A stretch of DNA of 64,000 nucleotides from MFD01213-c1 sp963704405. GTDB taxonomy: Bacteria > Planctomycetota > Phycisphaerae > Tepidisphaerales > Tepidisphaeraceae. The notes below the pieces were generated by a model. That model searched no databases. It worked only from the letters and a program-made list of their open reading frames with translations, and had not been told where the DNA came from. The stretch lies in contig OY969903.1 of assembly GCA_963704405.1 (NCBI GenBank), positions 2,666,001 to 2,730,000 on the forward strand. The letters run 5' to 3'. Positions within the stretch are counted from its first letter, which is position 1; every line of letters starts with the position of its first letter. Below, piece after piece: positions 26,594 through 35,797 of this stretch. The position numbers and the translations under genes are program-made.

Positions 26594-26624
26594 TTGACCT
26601 TACACTTAAGTTCAACCCTTACAC
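26594..26624 (+). promoter_or_regulatory. MerR-type promoter with long spacer
   Basis: TTGACC (26594-26599) and TTACAC (26619-26624) are separated by 19 bases, the stretched spacing that MerR-type activators untwist. The spacer contains the palindrome ACTTAAGT (26604-26611) near its centre. It lies between the regulator gene and arsC. No binding data; a 19-base direct repeat of TTACACTT overlaps it. Confidence 0.45.
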
Positions 26625-26681
26625 TTCTCTTTAGCTAAGGCCACGGTCCCCTCACAGGCAAGGACGTACCTGGCGCAACCC

Positions 26682-27128
26682 ATGAAAGAACCCATGACGC
26701 CCAAATTAAAAATCCTGTTTCTTTGCACCGGCAATTCCTGCCGCAGCCAGATGGCCCAAGGCTGGGCCCGAACGCTGAAAGGCGACATCATCGAGCCTTA
26801 TTCCGCCGGCATCGAGCCGCACGGAATGAACGCGCTGGCCATGAAGGTGATGGCCGAAGCCGGGGCCGACATCAGCGATCAGCGTTCCCGGCATGTGGAT
26901 GAGCTGAAGGACGTGCCGTTTGATTACGTCGTCACTGTCTGCGACCACGCCCACGAAACCTGCCCGCTTTTTCCGGGGAAAACAAAAGTCGTTCACGTTG
27001 GCTTTGATGACCCTCCGCGGCTTGCGAAGGGCGCCAGGACTGAAGAGGAAGCACTTGCGCACTACCGCCGGGTTCGGGACGAGATCAAAGCATTTATTGA
27101 GTCGCTGCCGCAGGGCCTCGATCGTTAA
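26682..27128 (+). CDS. arsC: arsenate reductase, thioredoxin-linked type
   Basis: Low-molecular-weight phosphatase-fold arsenate reductase that reduces As(V) to As(III). The P-loop CTGNSCRS has Cys15-X5-Arg21, and the second redox cysteines are Cys87 and Cys94 (VCDHAHETC), the arrangement of S. aureus/B. subtilis ArsC. Start at ATG 26682; an internal ATG five codons on is also possible. Followed after 6 bases by an aquaporin gene and by arsM, so reduction, export of As(III) and methylation are joined. 148 aa, normal for the family. Confidence 0.9.
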   Translation: MKEPMTPKLKILFLCTGNSCRSQMAQGWARTLKGDIIEPYSAGIEPHGMNALAMKVMAEAGADISDQRSRHVDELKDVPFDYVVTVCDHAHETCPLFPGKTKVVHVGFDDPPRLAKGARTEEEALAHYRRVRDEIKAFIESLPQGLDR

Positions 27129-27134
27129 GGCGCA

Positions 27135-27827
27135 ATGGCAATGAAACAACTGGCGATTTTGAGTTCATCCATGAGGAAATATTTCGCGGAAACCATCGGC
27201 ACGTTTGCTCTTGTCTTCGCTGGCACGGGCGCCGTCGTTATTGATGATGTAACGCATGGCGGTGTCAGCCATGTCGGCATTGCCGCAACCTTCGGGCTCG
27301 TGGTGATGGCAATGATCTATACCCTCGGTGATATCTCCGGTGCTCACCTGAATCCTGCGGTTACTTTAGGCTTCTGGCTGGCCCGCCGGCTTCCTGGCAG
27401 ATGCGTCGGGCCGTACCTGATCGCTCAAACCATCGGCGGGCTGCTCGCAAGCACAGTTTTGCTGCTGATGTTCGGCAACCGCGCCTATCTCGGTGCAACG
27501 CTTCCCGCCGGTTCTGTTTGGCAGTCATTCGCATTGGAAGCGGTCCTGACCGCACTGCTGATGTTCGTCATCCTGAACGTCTCGACGGGTCCGAAAGAAA
27601 CCGGTGTGATGGCCGGCATTGCAATCGGAGGCGTCATCGCTCTTGAAGCAATGTTCGCCGGCCCGATCTGCGGCGCCTCCATGAACCCTGTTCGATCGCT
27701 TGCGCCTGCGCTGGTGTCGGGCCATCTGACATCCCTTTGGCTGTACCTGACCGCGCCGGTGCTGGGTGCGGCAATCGCTGTACCCTGCTGGCTTCTGACC
27801 CGGCCATCCAACGAGGAAATTCCATGA
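27135..27827 (+). CDS. aquaglyceroporin-type MIP channel, AqpS-like
   Basis: Membrane channel of the major intrinsic protein family with six helices and two NPA loops. The first is HLNPAVTLG (~72-79); the second is ASMNPVRSLAP, with NPV in place of NPA (~184-186). Bacterial ars operons can carry an aquaporin (AqpS) in place of ArsB, letting As(III) formed by ArsC leave the cell by diffusion, and NPA/NPV variants occur in arsenite-permeable plant NIPs. Position between arsC and arsM supports this role. Ends in ATGA overlapping arsM. Confidence 0.82.
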   Translation: MAMKQLAILSSSMRKYFAETIGTFALVFAGTGAVVIDDVTHGGVSHVGIAATFGLVVMAMIYTLGDISGAHLNPAVTLGFWLARRLPGRCVGPYLIAQTIGGLLASTVLLLMFGNRAYLGATLPAGSVWQSFALEAVLTALLMFVILNVSTGPKETGVMAGIAIGGVIALEAMFAGPICGASMNPVRSLAPALVSGHLTSLWLYLTAPVLGAAIAVPCWLLTRPSNEEIP

Positions 27828-28714
27828 ACCAGATTACTGATGCGATTCGATCGAAGTACGGCCAGACCGCCACGAGTGGTTTGACGAATGACAATGAAGG
27901 CGTCCGCGCCGTTGCCGAGGCGTTCGGCTATACCGCTGAAGAGCTTTCAACTATTCCCGCGGCCGCCAACATGGGACTTTCCTGCGGCAATCCCACCGCC
28001 ACCGCTAACCTTCGCCCTGGTGAAACTGTTGTCGATCTCGGCAGCGGAGGCGGACTTGATGTCTTTCTCGCCGCTCGGAAAGTCGGTCCGACGGGAAAAG
28101 CCATCGGCATCGACATGACGCCGGAGATGATTGCGCTCTGCCGCAAAAGCGCGGCGATCGGTATGAACGGCCAACCCTTTACCAATGTCGAATTCCATCA
28201 AGGCAACATCGATTCCATGCCGCTCGCGGATGCGACCGCCGACGTTATCATCAGCAATTGCGTCATCAACCTCGCTCCCGATAAGCCAGCCGTTTTTCGG
28301 GAAATGTTTCGCGTCCTCAAGCCCGGCGGTCGCGTTGCCGTCAGTGATATTGCGATCAAGCAGTTACTTCCCCCGGAACTCGCCGGCAATCTGATGGCCC
28401 ATGTCGGCTGCATCGCCGGCGCCATTGGAATAGATGAATACCGCGCCGCGCTGCTCCAAGCCGGCTTCGAGCATGTGGTCATCATCGACGCCCACGCCGA
28501 CCTCAATGCCTATGGCAATGTCGACGGCCAATCCGTCTGCTGCTCGCCGGTCCTCAGCAGTTTAACCGGACTGCCCATCGCCGGCGCTGATTTGTGCGGC
28601 CCGGCCAACCGTTCCGCCGTGCATGAAGGTCTGATCCAACTTTTGAAGCAGTACAACATCAACGATTATGCGGCGAGCGTGAAGGTTTATGCAGTAAAGC
28701 CTCAGAATGTATAA
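27824..28714 (+). CDS. arsM: arsenite S-adenosylmethionine methyltransferase
   Basis: Class I SAM-dependent methyltransferase that methylates As(III). The SAM site is VVDLGSGGGLDVFLA (~69-83). Three conserved cysteines required by ArsM are present: Cys54 (GLSCGNP), Cys146 (SNCVINL) and Cys196 (HVGCIAGA). The C-terminal extension includes VCCSP. ATG 27824 overlaps the aquaporin stop and has a GAGG-type site before it; longer in-frame starts lie inside the aquaporin gene. Cytoplasmic, last enzyme of the arsenic operon. Confidence 0.92.
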   Translation: MNQITDAIRSKYGQTATSGLTNDNEGVRAVAEAFGYTAEELSTIPAAANMGLSCGNPTATANLRPGETVVDLGSGGGLDVFLAARKVGPTGKAIGIDMTPEMIALCRKSAAIGMNGQPFTNVEFHQGNIDSMPLADATADVIISNCVINLAPDKPAVFREMFRVLKPGGRVAVSDIAIKQLLPPELAGNLMAHVGCIAGAIGIDEYRAALLQAGFEHVVIIDAHADLNAYGNVDGQSVCCSPVLSSLTGLPIAGADLCGPANRSAVHEGLIQLLKQYNINDYAASVKVYAVKPQNV

Positions 28715-28866
28715 ACCTTCAACTTCAGATCGTGAGCATGCGACAGATTGACGGTATGGAATTGCAATGCCAGCCTCATCTACTCAAAAACGAAGGTTTC
28801 AAAGCAGGCACATCCCTTGCGGTTAGAAGGGCAGACATCCATTCCTGCACGTATGAAAGGATTCCC

Positions 28867-29160
28867 ATGAGCAAGTTAAAACCTAAAGAAGCCTCTGAAA
28901 CGCTTGGTTCCGTCACCGCCGACGTGATCCGCGAAGGCAAGGCCACTATCTCCGAAGTCGCCCATAAAGCCGCCGCCACAGTCGAAACCATCAAAGATAC
29001 GGGCAAACGCGCCGGCGACTCCTATACAGAGGCGCGTCAGAACGCATATGATTGGGAACAAGGCGTAGAAACCTACATCCGTCGCCGTCCTCTTCGTGCC
29101 GTCTTGGCGGCTTTTGGCCTTGGTTACCTGTTCTGCCTCATCTTCAGAAGCCGCCGGTGA
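28867..29160 (+). CDS. DUF883/ElaB-like membrane-anchored protein
   Basis: A 97-residue protein: a soluble, Ala/Thr/Lys-rich helical part with alternating hydrophobic residues, then RRRPLRAVLAAFGLGYLFCLIF as a C-terminal membrane anchor, ending in basic residues. This is the layout of the YqjD/ElaB (DUF883) family, thought to dock ribosomes or other partners at the membrane in stationary phase. Start ATG 28867 has AAAGGA about 5 bases upstream; longer readings lack such a site. Confidence 0.75.
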   Translation: MSKLKPKEASETLGSVTADVIREGKATISEVAHKAAATVETIKDTGKRAGDSYTEARQNAYDWEQGVETYIRRRPLRAVLAAFGLGYLFCLIFRSRR

Positions 29161-29217
29161 GGCGAAGCGGAAGAATGTGGCGAAACGGAACTGGTCCATT
29201 CTTTTATCCAAGGCACA

Positions 29218-29493
29218 ATGGAAATACCCATGACCCCCGAACGATCCGCCCAACCCGATGACATTAAGCCTGGTTTGATTCTCTCTGTCCGCAAACGCAA
29301 AGTGCTCCAGCGCCTCCTCAACGGCGAACAACGCCGCTGCTCCCTTGCCGCTCTCGAAGCCATGCACCGCTGCGGCTGGATATCCGGCGCAGGCCAAGCC
29401 TATCAACTCACCGACCAGGGCCGCCAAATAGCAGAACTTTCCGAAAGCGCCCCGCCCGGCCGCGATCTGCAGCTCGATCACCTGCACAATTAA
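29218..29493 (+). CDS. small hypothetical protein, winged-helix-like
   Basis: A 91-residue protein starting at ATG 29218 or at the internal ATG at 29230 (MTPERSAQP). The central part (RKRKVLQRLLNGEQRRCSLAALEAMHRCGWIS) followed by AYQLTDQGRQIAEL looks like a small winged-helix domain with a typical wing strand, but no named family is recognised. It lies 57 bases behind the DUF883 gene and may be co-transcribed. Confidence 0.55.
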   Translation: MEIPMTPERSAQPDDIKPGLILSVRKRKVLQRLLNGEQRRCSLAALEAMHRCGWISGAGQAYQLTDQGRQIAELSESAPPGRDLQLDHLHN

Positions 29494-29500
29494 GAACCGG

Positions 29501-29695
29501 CTATTCCAATTTCTTCCGCCCGAGCCCCCGGGCCCACCGCAGATAAAGCACCATCAACCAGAGAGTCCAAACAACCAGCAAAATAAGCAAGGCTATCCCT
29601 ACCCCCGCGCTCGCCCGCCAAATCCAGGGCAGCGCCGCCAATACCACCAGCGCCGCTACACTAATCGCAACTCGGCTTGGTACACCCATCGACAA
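29501..29695 (-). CDS. small two-helix membrane protein
   Basis: A 64-residue protein, almost wholly two membrane helices (~8-27 and ~31-52) with a basic tail (RWARGLGRKKLE). No family is recognised. The region between it and mlaF (29696-29846) holds no gene and includes a palindromic repeat copy. Confidence 0.5.
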   Translation of the reverse strand: MSMGVPSRVAISVAALVVLAALPWIWRASAGVGIALLILLVVWTLWLMVLYLRWARGLGRKKLE

Positions 29696-29802
29696 CCCCG
29701 CTCAATCCACCCCAATCGCCCGAACAGCTCCACTGAAAAAAATACATCTCCTCGTCCTCTCCCTCCGCGTCCCCGCACCTCTGCGCGAGTCAACCATCCT
29801 TA

Positions 29803-29850
29803 TAACGGCCCGTGGCGCAACACCGCGTGGGACTTGCCGCGGGCTGTTAA
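29803..29850. repeat. dispersed palindromic repeat, copy 1
   Basis: About 48 bp with near-complementary ends (ATAACGGCCCG ... CGGGCTGTTAA) around a core CGCAACACCGCG and GGGACTT. It overlaps the mlaF stop codon. The complement of the copy at 39073-39129 has the same order of blocks (AGCCCG, GCGACACCGCG, GGGACTT, GCC, CGGGCTGTTAA), so the two are related. Confidence 0.65.
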
Positions 29851-30617
29851 GCCAGCGCCTGCCGAAGCGATGCCAGGTCTTCATCTCCCGCCTCTCCAAG
29901 AACAAATCGTCTCACCACCTCGGCTGTCGATGCTTTAATGTCGTCCGGTGTGCCGTCAAAAATGATCTTCCCTTTGTGCAGCATCACGATTCGGTCGGCC
30001 ACCTTGAGCGCGCTGTTCATGTCATGGGTCACAACGATGCTCGTCACTTTCAGTTCCCGCTGCAATTTGATGATGAGTTCATTAATCACATCCGACCGAA
30101 TCGGATCCAGCCCCGTCGTCGGCTCATCATACAAAATCACATTCGGGTCCATCGCGATTGCCCGGGCCAGGGCCACGCGTTTTTTCTGTCCGCCGGAAAG
30201 CTCCCCCGGCATTTTCCGATCCATGTCTTTTAAACCCACCATCGCGAGCTTCTGCCGGACGATTTCTTTGATCTCATCCGGTTTTTTATTCGTGTGCTGC
30301 TCCAGCGGGAACGCGATGTTTTCTGCCACGCTCATCGAATCAAACAATGCCCCCATCTGAAACAAAAACCCAAAATGCAGCCGCACGGCCATCAGTTTCC
30401 GTTCGGGCAGGTTATCGATCCGCTGCCCCGCATACCAAACCTCGCCGGCATCCGGCTGAAGCAGCCCGACGATGTGCTTGAACATCACGCTCTTGCCCGT
30501 GCCGCTGGCGCCAATGACCACCAGCGCTTTCCCCTCTTCAATGGAAAGCGAAAGGTCATCCAGTACGACCAGTCGGCCGAATCGCTTGGAAACGTGGCGG
30601 AGTTCAATCAAAGCCAT
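29847..30617 (-). CDS. mlaF: phospholipid ABC transporter ATPase, MlaF-like
   Basis: ATP-binding subunit of an Mla-type retrograde phospholipid transporter that keeps outer-membrane lipid asymmetry. Walker A is GASGTGKSVMFK, the signature LSGGQKKRVALARAIA, and Walker B ILYDEPTTGLDP. The N-terminus (IELRHVSKRFGRLVVLDDL) is typical. About 110 bases separate it from the permease gene upstream on the same strand. The stop codon lies inside a palindromic repeat. MlaD is not in the window. Confidence 0.85.
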   Translation of the reverse strand: MALIELRHVSKRFGRLVVLDDLSLSIEEGKALVVIGASGTGKSVMFKHIVGLLQPDAGEVWYAGQRIDNLPERKLMAVRLHFGFLFQMGALFDSMSVAENIAFPLEQHTNKKPDEIKEIVRQKLAMVGLKDMDRKMPGELSGGQKKRVALARAIAMDPNVILYDEPTTGLDPIRSDVINELIIKLQRELKVTSIVVTHDMNSALKVADRIVMLHKGKIIFDGTPDDIKASTAEVVRRFVLGEAGDEDLASLRQALA

Positions 30618-30731
30618 GGGAATCGATTACGTAAACCGTGATTGCATGAAACGCGATCTGGATTCGCATGAGTCATGGGTTACGAATGACGCGTTATGCA
30701 TCATGCGTCCCCGTCATGCCCTGGCAATCTC

Positions 30732-31556
30732 CTACCCAAACACACTGCGATTCCCATACAACGCCACATACCAGTCTTTCGCAACCTGGGCGAAAAAAAA
30801 GTTCAGCACGATGATTGCGATAAAACATTCCACAAAGCTTTCCGTGCAAGCGCGGCCAACCCCGCTCGCACCTGCGCCGCTGGTAAATCCCTTGTAGCAG
30901 CCGATCAGTCCAATTGCGCCGCCAAAAAAGATGCTTTTAAAAAGTCCTTCGAAGATTTGCCAGTGCTCCACACCGCGTCGGCTGTATTCCCAGAATGTTT
31001 CATTGGCGATTCCAAATGTCGGCACCGATATGAACCACCCGCCGCCGATCCCCAGAAGATCGCTGTAAATCGTCAGAAGGGGAGTAAGCAGCACACACGC
31101 CAGAAAACGCGGCACCACCAGATATGCGATCGGATCTGATCCCATCACTCGAAGCGCATCAAGCTGCTCGGTGACGTTCATCGTCCCTAGTTCCGCCGTC
31201 AGCGCTCCTCCCACGCGGCCGGCGAGCATCACCGCCGCCATCACCGGTCCAATCTGCTTCACGACGGATAATGCGATCACGCTGCCAAGCCGATTTTCCT
31301 GACCAATGGCCTTGAATTGCTGATACGTCTCCACGGCCATCACCATGCCGATAAACGCCCCGACAATCCCCACCACCGGCACCGACTTCACCCCCACCTC
31401 ATAAAGCTGCGGAAGCAGCAGCCGAAGATTCTTAACCTTAAACCACCCGGTAAACAGCCACCGAAACGTCCGCGCGGCAAACAGGCAAAAATCCCCGAAC
31501 GCAGCGATCGAATTGTTGGTGCGACGCCCCACGCCTTCAATAAACTGAATCGCCAT
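30732..31556 (-). CDS. mlaE: MlaE-family lipid ABC transporter permease
   Basis: Inner-membrane permease of the MlaE (DUF140) family. After an amphipathic N-terminal part, five hydrophobic helices are visible, with family motifs VKSVPVVGIVGAFIGMVMA, AGRVGGALTAELGTMNVTEQLDALRVMG (quoted as two parts: GRVGGALTAELGTM and EQLDALRVMG) and YLVVPRFLACVLLTPLLT. Co-oriented with mlaF. Together they form a core lipid transporter, again indicating a lipid-asymmetric outer membrane. Confidence 0.87.
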   Translation of the reverse strand: MAIQFIEGVGRRTNNSIAAFGDFCLFAARTFRWLFTGWFKVKNLRLLLPQLYEVGVKSVPVVGIVGAFIGMVMAVETYQQFKAIGQENRLGSVIALSVVKQIGPVMAAVMLAGRVGGALTAELGTMNVTEQLDALRVMGSDPIAYLVVPRFLACVLLTPLLTIYSDLLGIGGGWFISVPTFGIANETFWEYSRRGVEHWQIFEGLFKSIFFGGAIGLIGCYKGFTSGAGASGVGRACTESFVECFIAIIVLNFFFAQVAKDWYVALYGNRSVFG

Positions 31557-31715
31557 GCCCGCAGATCATACGAACGCCATCTCATTGCGCCAAACTACCG
31601 CAAAAGCTGGATACATCCCGGATATGAGTTCCGGCAAATCGCCAGATCACCTGCACCCGGCATACAACAAATAATGTTAAGAATCTTGGCAGGAGAGTGA
31701 TGTTTCTTCACCTGA

Positions 31716-33730
31716 ATCGGGTAGGAGGGGGCCTCTCGGCCCCCGTCCTCCCACACCACCGGACGTACTCATCGTATCCGGCGGTTTCTTTCAACCGTTC
31801 AACTGAACGTATCTCTCGGCAAGGCTTACGAGATCCAGAGATTCGAACCATGCCGCACTCATCCCTTCGTGGACTGGAGGGGTGTCGGCACTGCGCCACC
31901 AGCCTTTGCCGCTCAATGCTCCGATCCAGGCGCGCCGCTTGGGCACGCCCAGCCGATGCAGGAAGTCGGCAATGGTTTTGGTGCGCTTGCACTGCTTGAG
32001 GCGTAAGCATCGCAGGCGATGGCGGAGCCACTTGTCCATTGCGACCAGATGCCTCTTGCACGCCGCATGGCGGAAGAAGGTCACCCAGCCGTCGATGAAC
32101 TCATTGATCTCGCCGATCACCTGCTCAAAGCTCACGCCCCGGTTGCGCCGGGTGATTTGCCGAAGACGCTCCTTTGCGCGGTCGAGCGACTGGGGAGCGA
32201 TCCCCAGTTTCCCGCCGGGCAGAAGGCGATGGCCCAGGAACTTGCGTTCCAGTACGGATGCCACCGCGCTCTTGTCCCGGTTCACACGCAGCTTGAGTTT
32301 CTGTTCGAGGAACGCGGTCACGCTCGCCAGCACCCGTTCCCCCGCCGCCTGGGACTGCACATAGATATTGCAGTCGTCGGCATAGCGGCAGAACTTGTGC
32401 CCGCGTTTCTCCAGTTCCTTGTCCAGATCGTCCAGCAGCAGATTGGCCAGTAACGGGCGAGAGCGGACCGCCTTGCGGCGTGCCTTCTTCCCGTGACACG
32501 CACACGCCGTTTTGCATCATGCCGGCCCGTAAGAAACCGGCCGATGATCCGCAGCATGCGTTTGTCCCCCACCCATCGGCCCAGCCGCGCCATCAGGATG
32601 TCGTGGTTCACCTTGTCGAAGAACTTCTCAAGGTCGATGTCCACGACGATGACGCGACCCTCGGCCACGTATTCCTTCGCCTTGGCCAGCGCGTCGTGCG
32701 CACTGCGTCCGGGTCGGAATCCGTAGCTCGATGCCGAGAAGGTGGGATCGAGGATCGGCTCCAGCACTTGCCCAATCGCCTGCTGCACCAGACGGTCAAC
32801 CACCGTGGGAATGCCCAATTGTCGCATTCCCTTGCCGCCGGGCTTGGGGATTTGCACCCCGCGCACCGGTTGCGGCTGGTAGCTGCCGTCCAATAGAGAG
32901 GCGATCAGTTCGTGTTTGTGGAGCTTGATCCACGTCGCCCAGCTTGCTGACGCTCATGCCGTCAACGCCGGGCGATCCCTTGTTGGCCTTCACCCGCGCG
33001 TAGGCACGGTTGAGGTTCGCTGCCTCGCACACCTGTTCCATGAGATGTGCGCGTCAAGGCTCGTTGTCGGTCTTTCGCCGCGGACGATCGTGGCTCCCCG
33101 TGCACCGGTTCCGCCGGTGGGTTCCCGACAGTTTGGACTACCTCCTCACCGTCCGGGTCGGGGCGCGTCGTCTTTGGGGTTAGCTTTTCGAGCATCTCCC
33201 AAAAGCCCGTGGGAAGCGTCGCCGCCTCCTCTGTTCTTTGCTGCCGCTGCTCGTCCATCGAGTTGTTCCGATACTGCCTTGGGTTAAAAGATTCGGCCCT
33301 TCGTTCGCCGCGGCGAGGGGGACGCCCCTCGGCGTTTGGCCTCGGCAGACTACTACGGCCTCTGCTGACTTCTCCATGCCCGTTTCGATGGGTTGCCCCG
33401 TCGATAGCCTTGCGGCAGACGTGGAGATCTCCCACGGTAAGTCGATGTGTCCTTGATTCAGGCCCCGCCGGATCTACCCGCGTGATGTCCGAATGAGTAT
33501 GGGCGTCCCGGTCCATTGCCCGATGACCCACGTCACGTTGGCCTTGTATCCGGTTTCTGTTCGTCGGGTCTGAACTCCCGTCCCGGAGTCGCGTCCCTGC
33601 GTGGCGACGCTATCCCTCGCTTCCTTCAGATTCGGCCTCGCGACCGACACCCTTGCTTAGACGGACGGTTCCGCTCATTACGGCCCGTAGAGGACTTTCA
33701 CCTCCTAAACACTCGACATGCGTGGCGCAC
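31716..33730 (-). mobile_element. group II intron, probably class C, behind rpoD terminator
   Basis: The intron runs on the minus strand from GTGCGCC (33730) to CCTACCCGAT (31716), about 2.0 kb. Domain I-like sequence near the 5' end includes GGAGGTGAAAGTCCTC. Near the 3' end a domain V hairpin (lower stem ACCGCCGGA/TCCGGTGGT, two-base CG bulge, upper UAC/GUA) and a domain VI hairpin (GGGGGCC-GAGA-GGCCCCC) with an unpaired A follow the maturase. The insertion lies directly behind a terminator stem and its T-run, the target typical of class C introns. The 0.7 kb between 33041 and 33730 is the intron 5' structural region and encodes no protein. Confidence 0.82.
31791..33041 (-). pseudogene. group II intron reverse transcriptase/maturase, frameshifted
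   Basis: LtrA-like intron-encoded protein. It starts MEQVCEAANLNRAYARVKANKG, then RT domains (GVQIPKPGGKGMRQLGIPT, SYGFRPGRSAHDAL, VDIDLEKFFDKVNHD, TPQGGPLSP, and catalytic YADD in KFCRYADDCNIYV) and a maturase domain ending LVSLAERYVQLNG. The frame breaks three times by single bases, near 32931-32935, 32530-32535 and 32455-32457. Dropping one base at each restores conserved sequence (GDWIKLHKHEL, RFLRAGMMQNGV, PLSPLLANLLLDD). No endonuclease domain follows. Either a dead copy or an intact one damaged by sequence error. Confidence 0.85.
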
Positions 33731-33768
33731 CAAAAAAGCGACGGCGACATATCACATGTCGCCGTCGC
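33731..33768 (-). terminator. rho-independent terminator of rpoD
   Basis: A perfect 13-bp stem (GCGACGGCGACAT / ATGTCGCCGTCGC) with a 5-base loop, followed on the minus strand by TTTTTTG. It lies 30 bases past the sigma gene stop, and the group II intron begins at the next base. Confidence 0.88.
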
Positions 33769-33797
33769 CATTTTAAAAAAATATCAAACGCTTCAAT

Positions 33798-35556
<1,759 letters not shown>

Positions 35557-35797
35557 AACACTTTCCATCAGAACACCAGCCGCACATGACGCCATGCAAA
35601 GCTGGAGGAGCCTGCGGGTTCGGGGATCCGGGCCAAGAATCTCAGGGGTGTTCCTGATTCCTGCAACGGGGACGTTATCGAACCCGATATTTAGTTGTAC
35701 GTGGGTCCGTCGTCCATCGTCCGTTATCAGTCAAAGGGAGCCGGCAAAAAGCCGCTCGACCCGCAACGGACAACCAACAGACAGACCACGAACAATC

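Noticed and set aside
33047..33496. Protein gene on the plus strand
   Set aside because: This is the intron's structured 5' region; frames here have no ribosome binding site.
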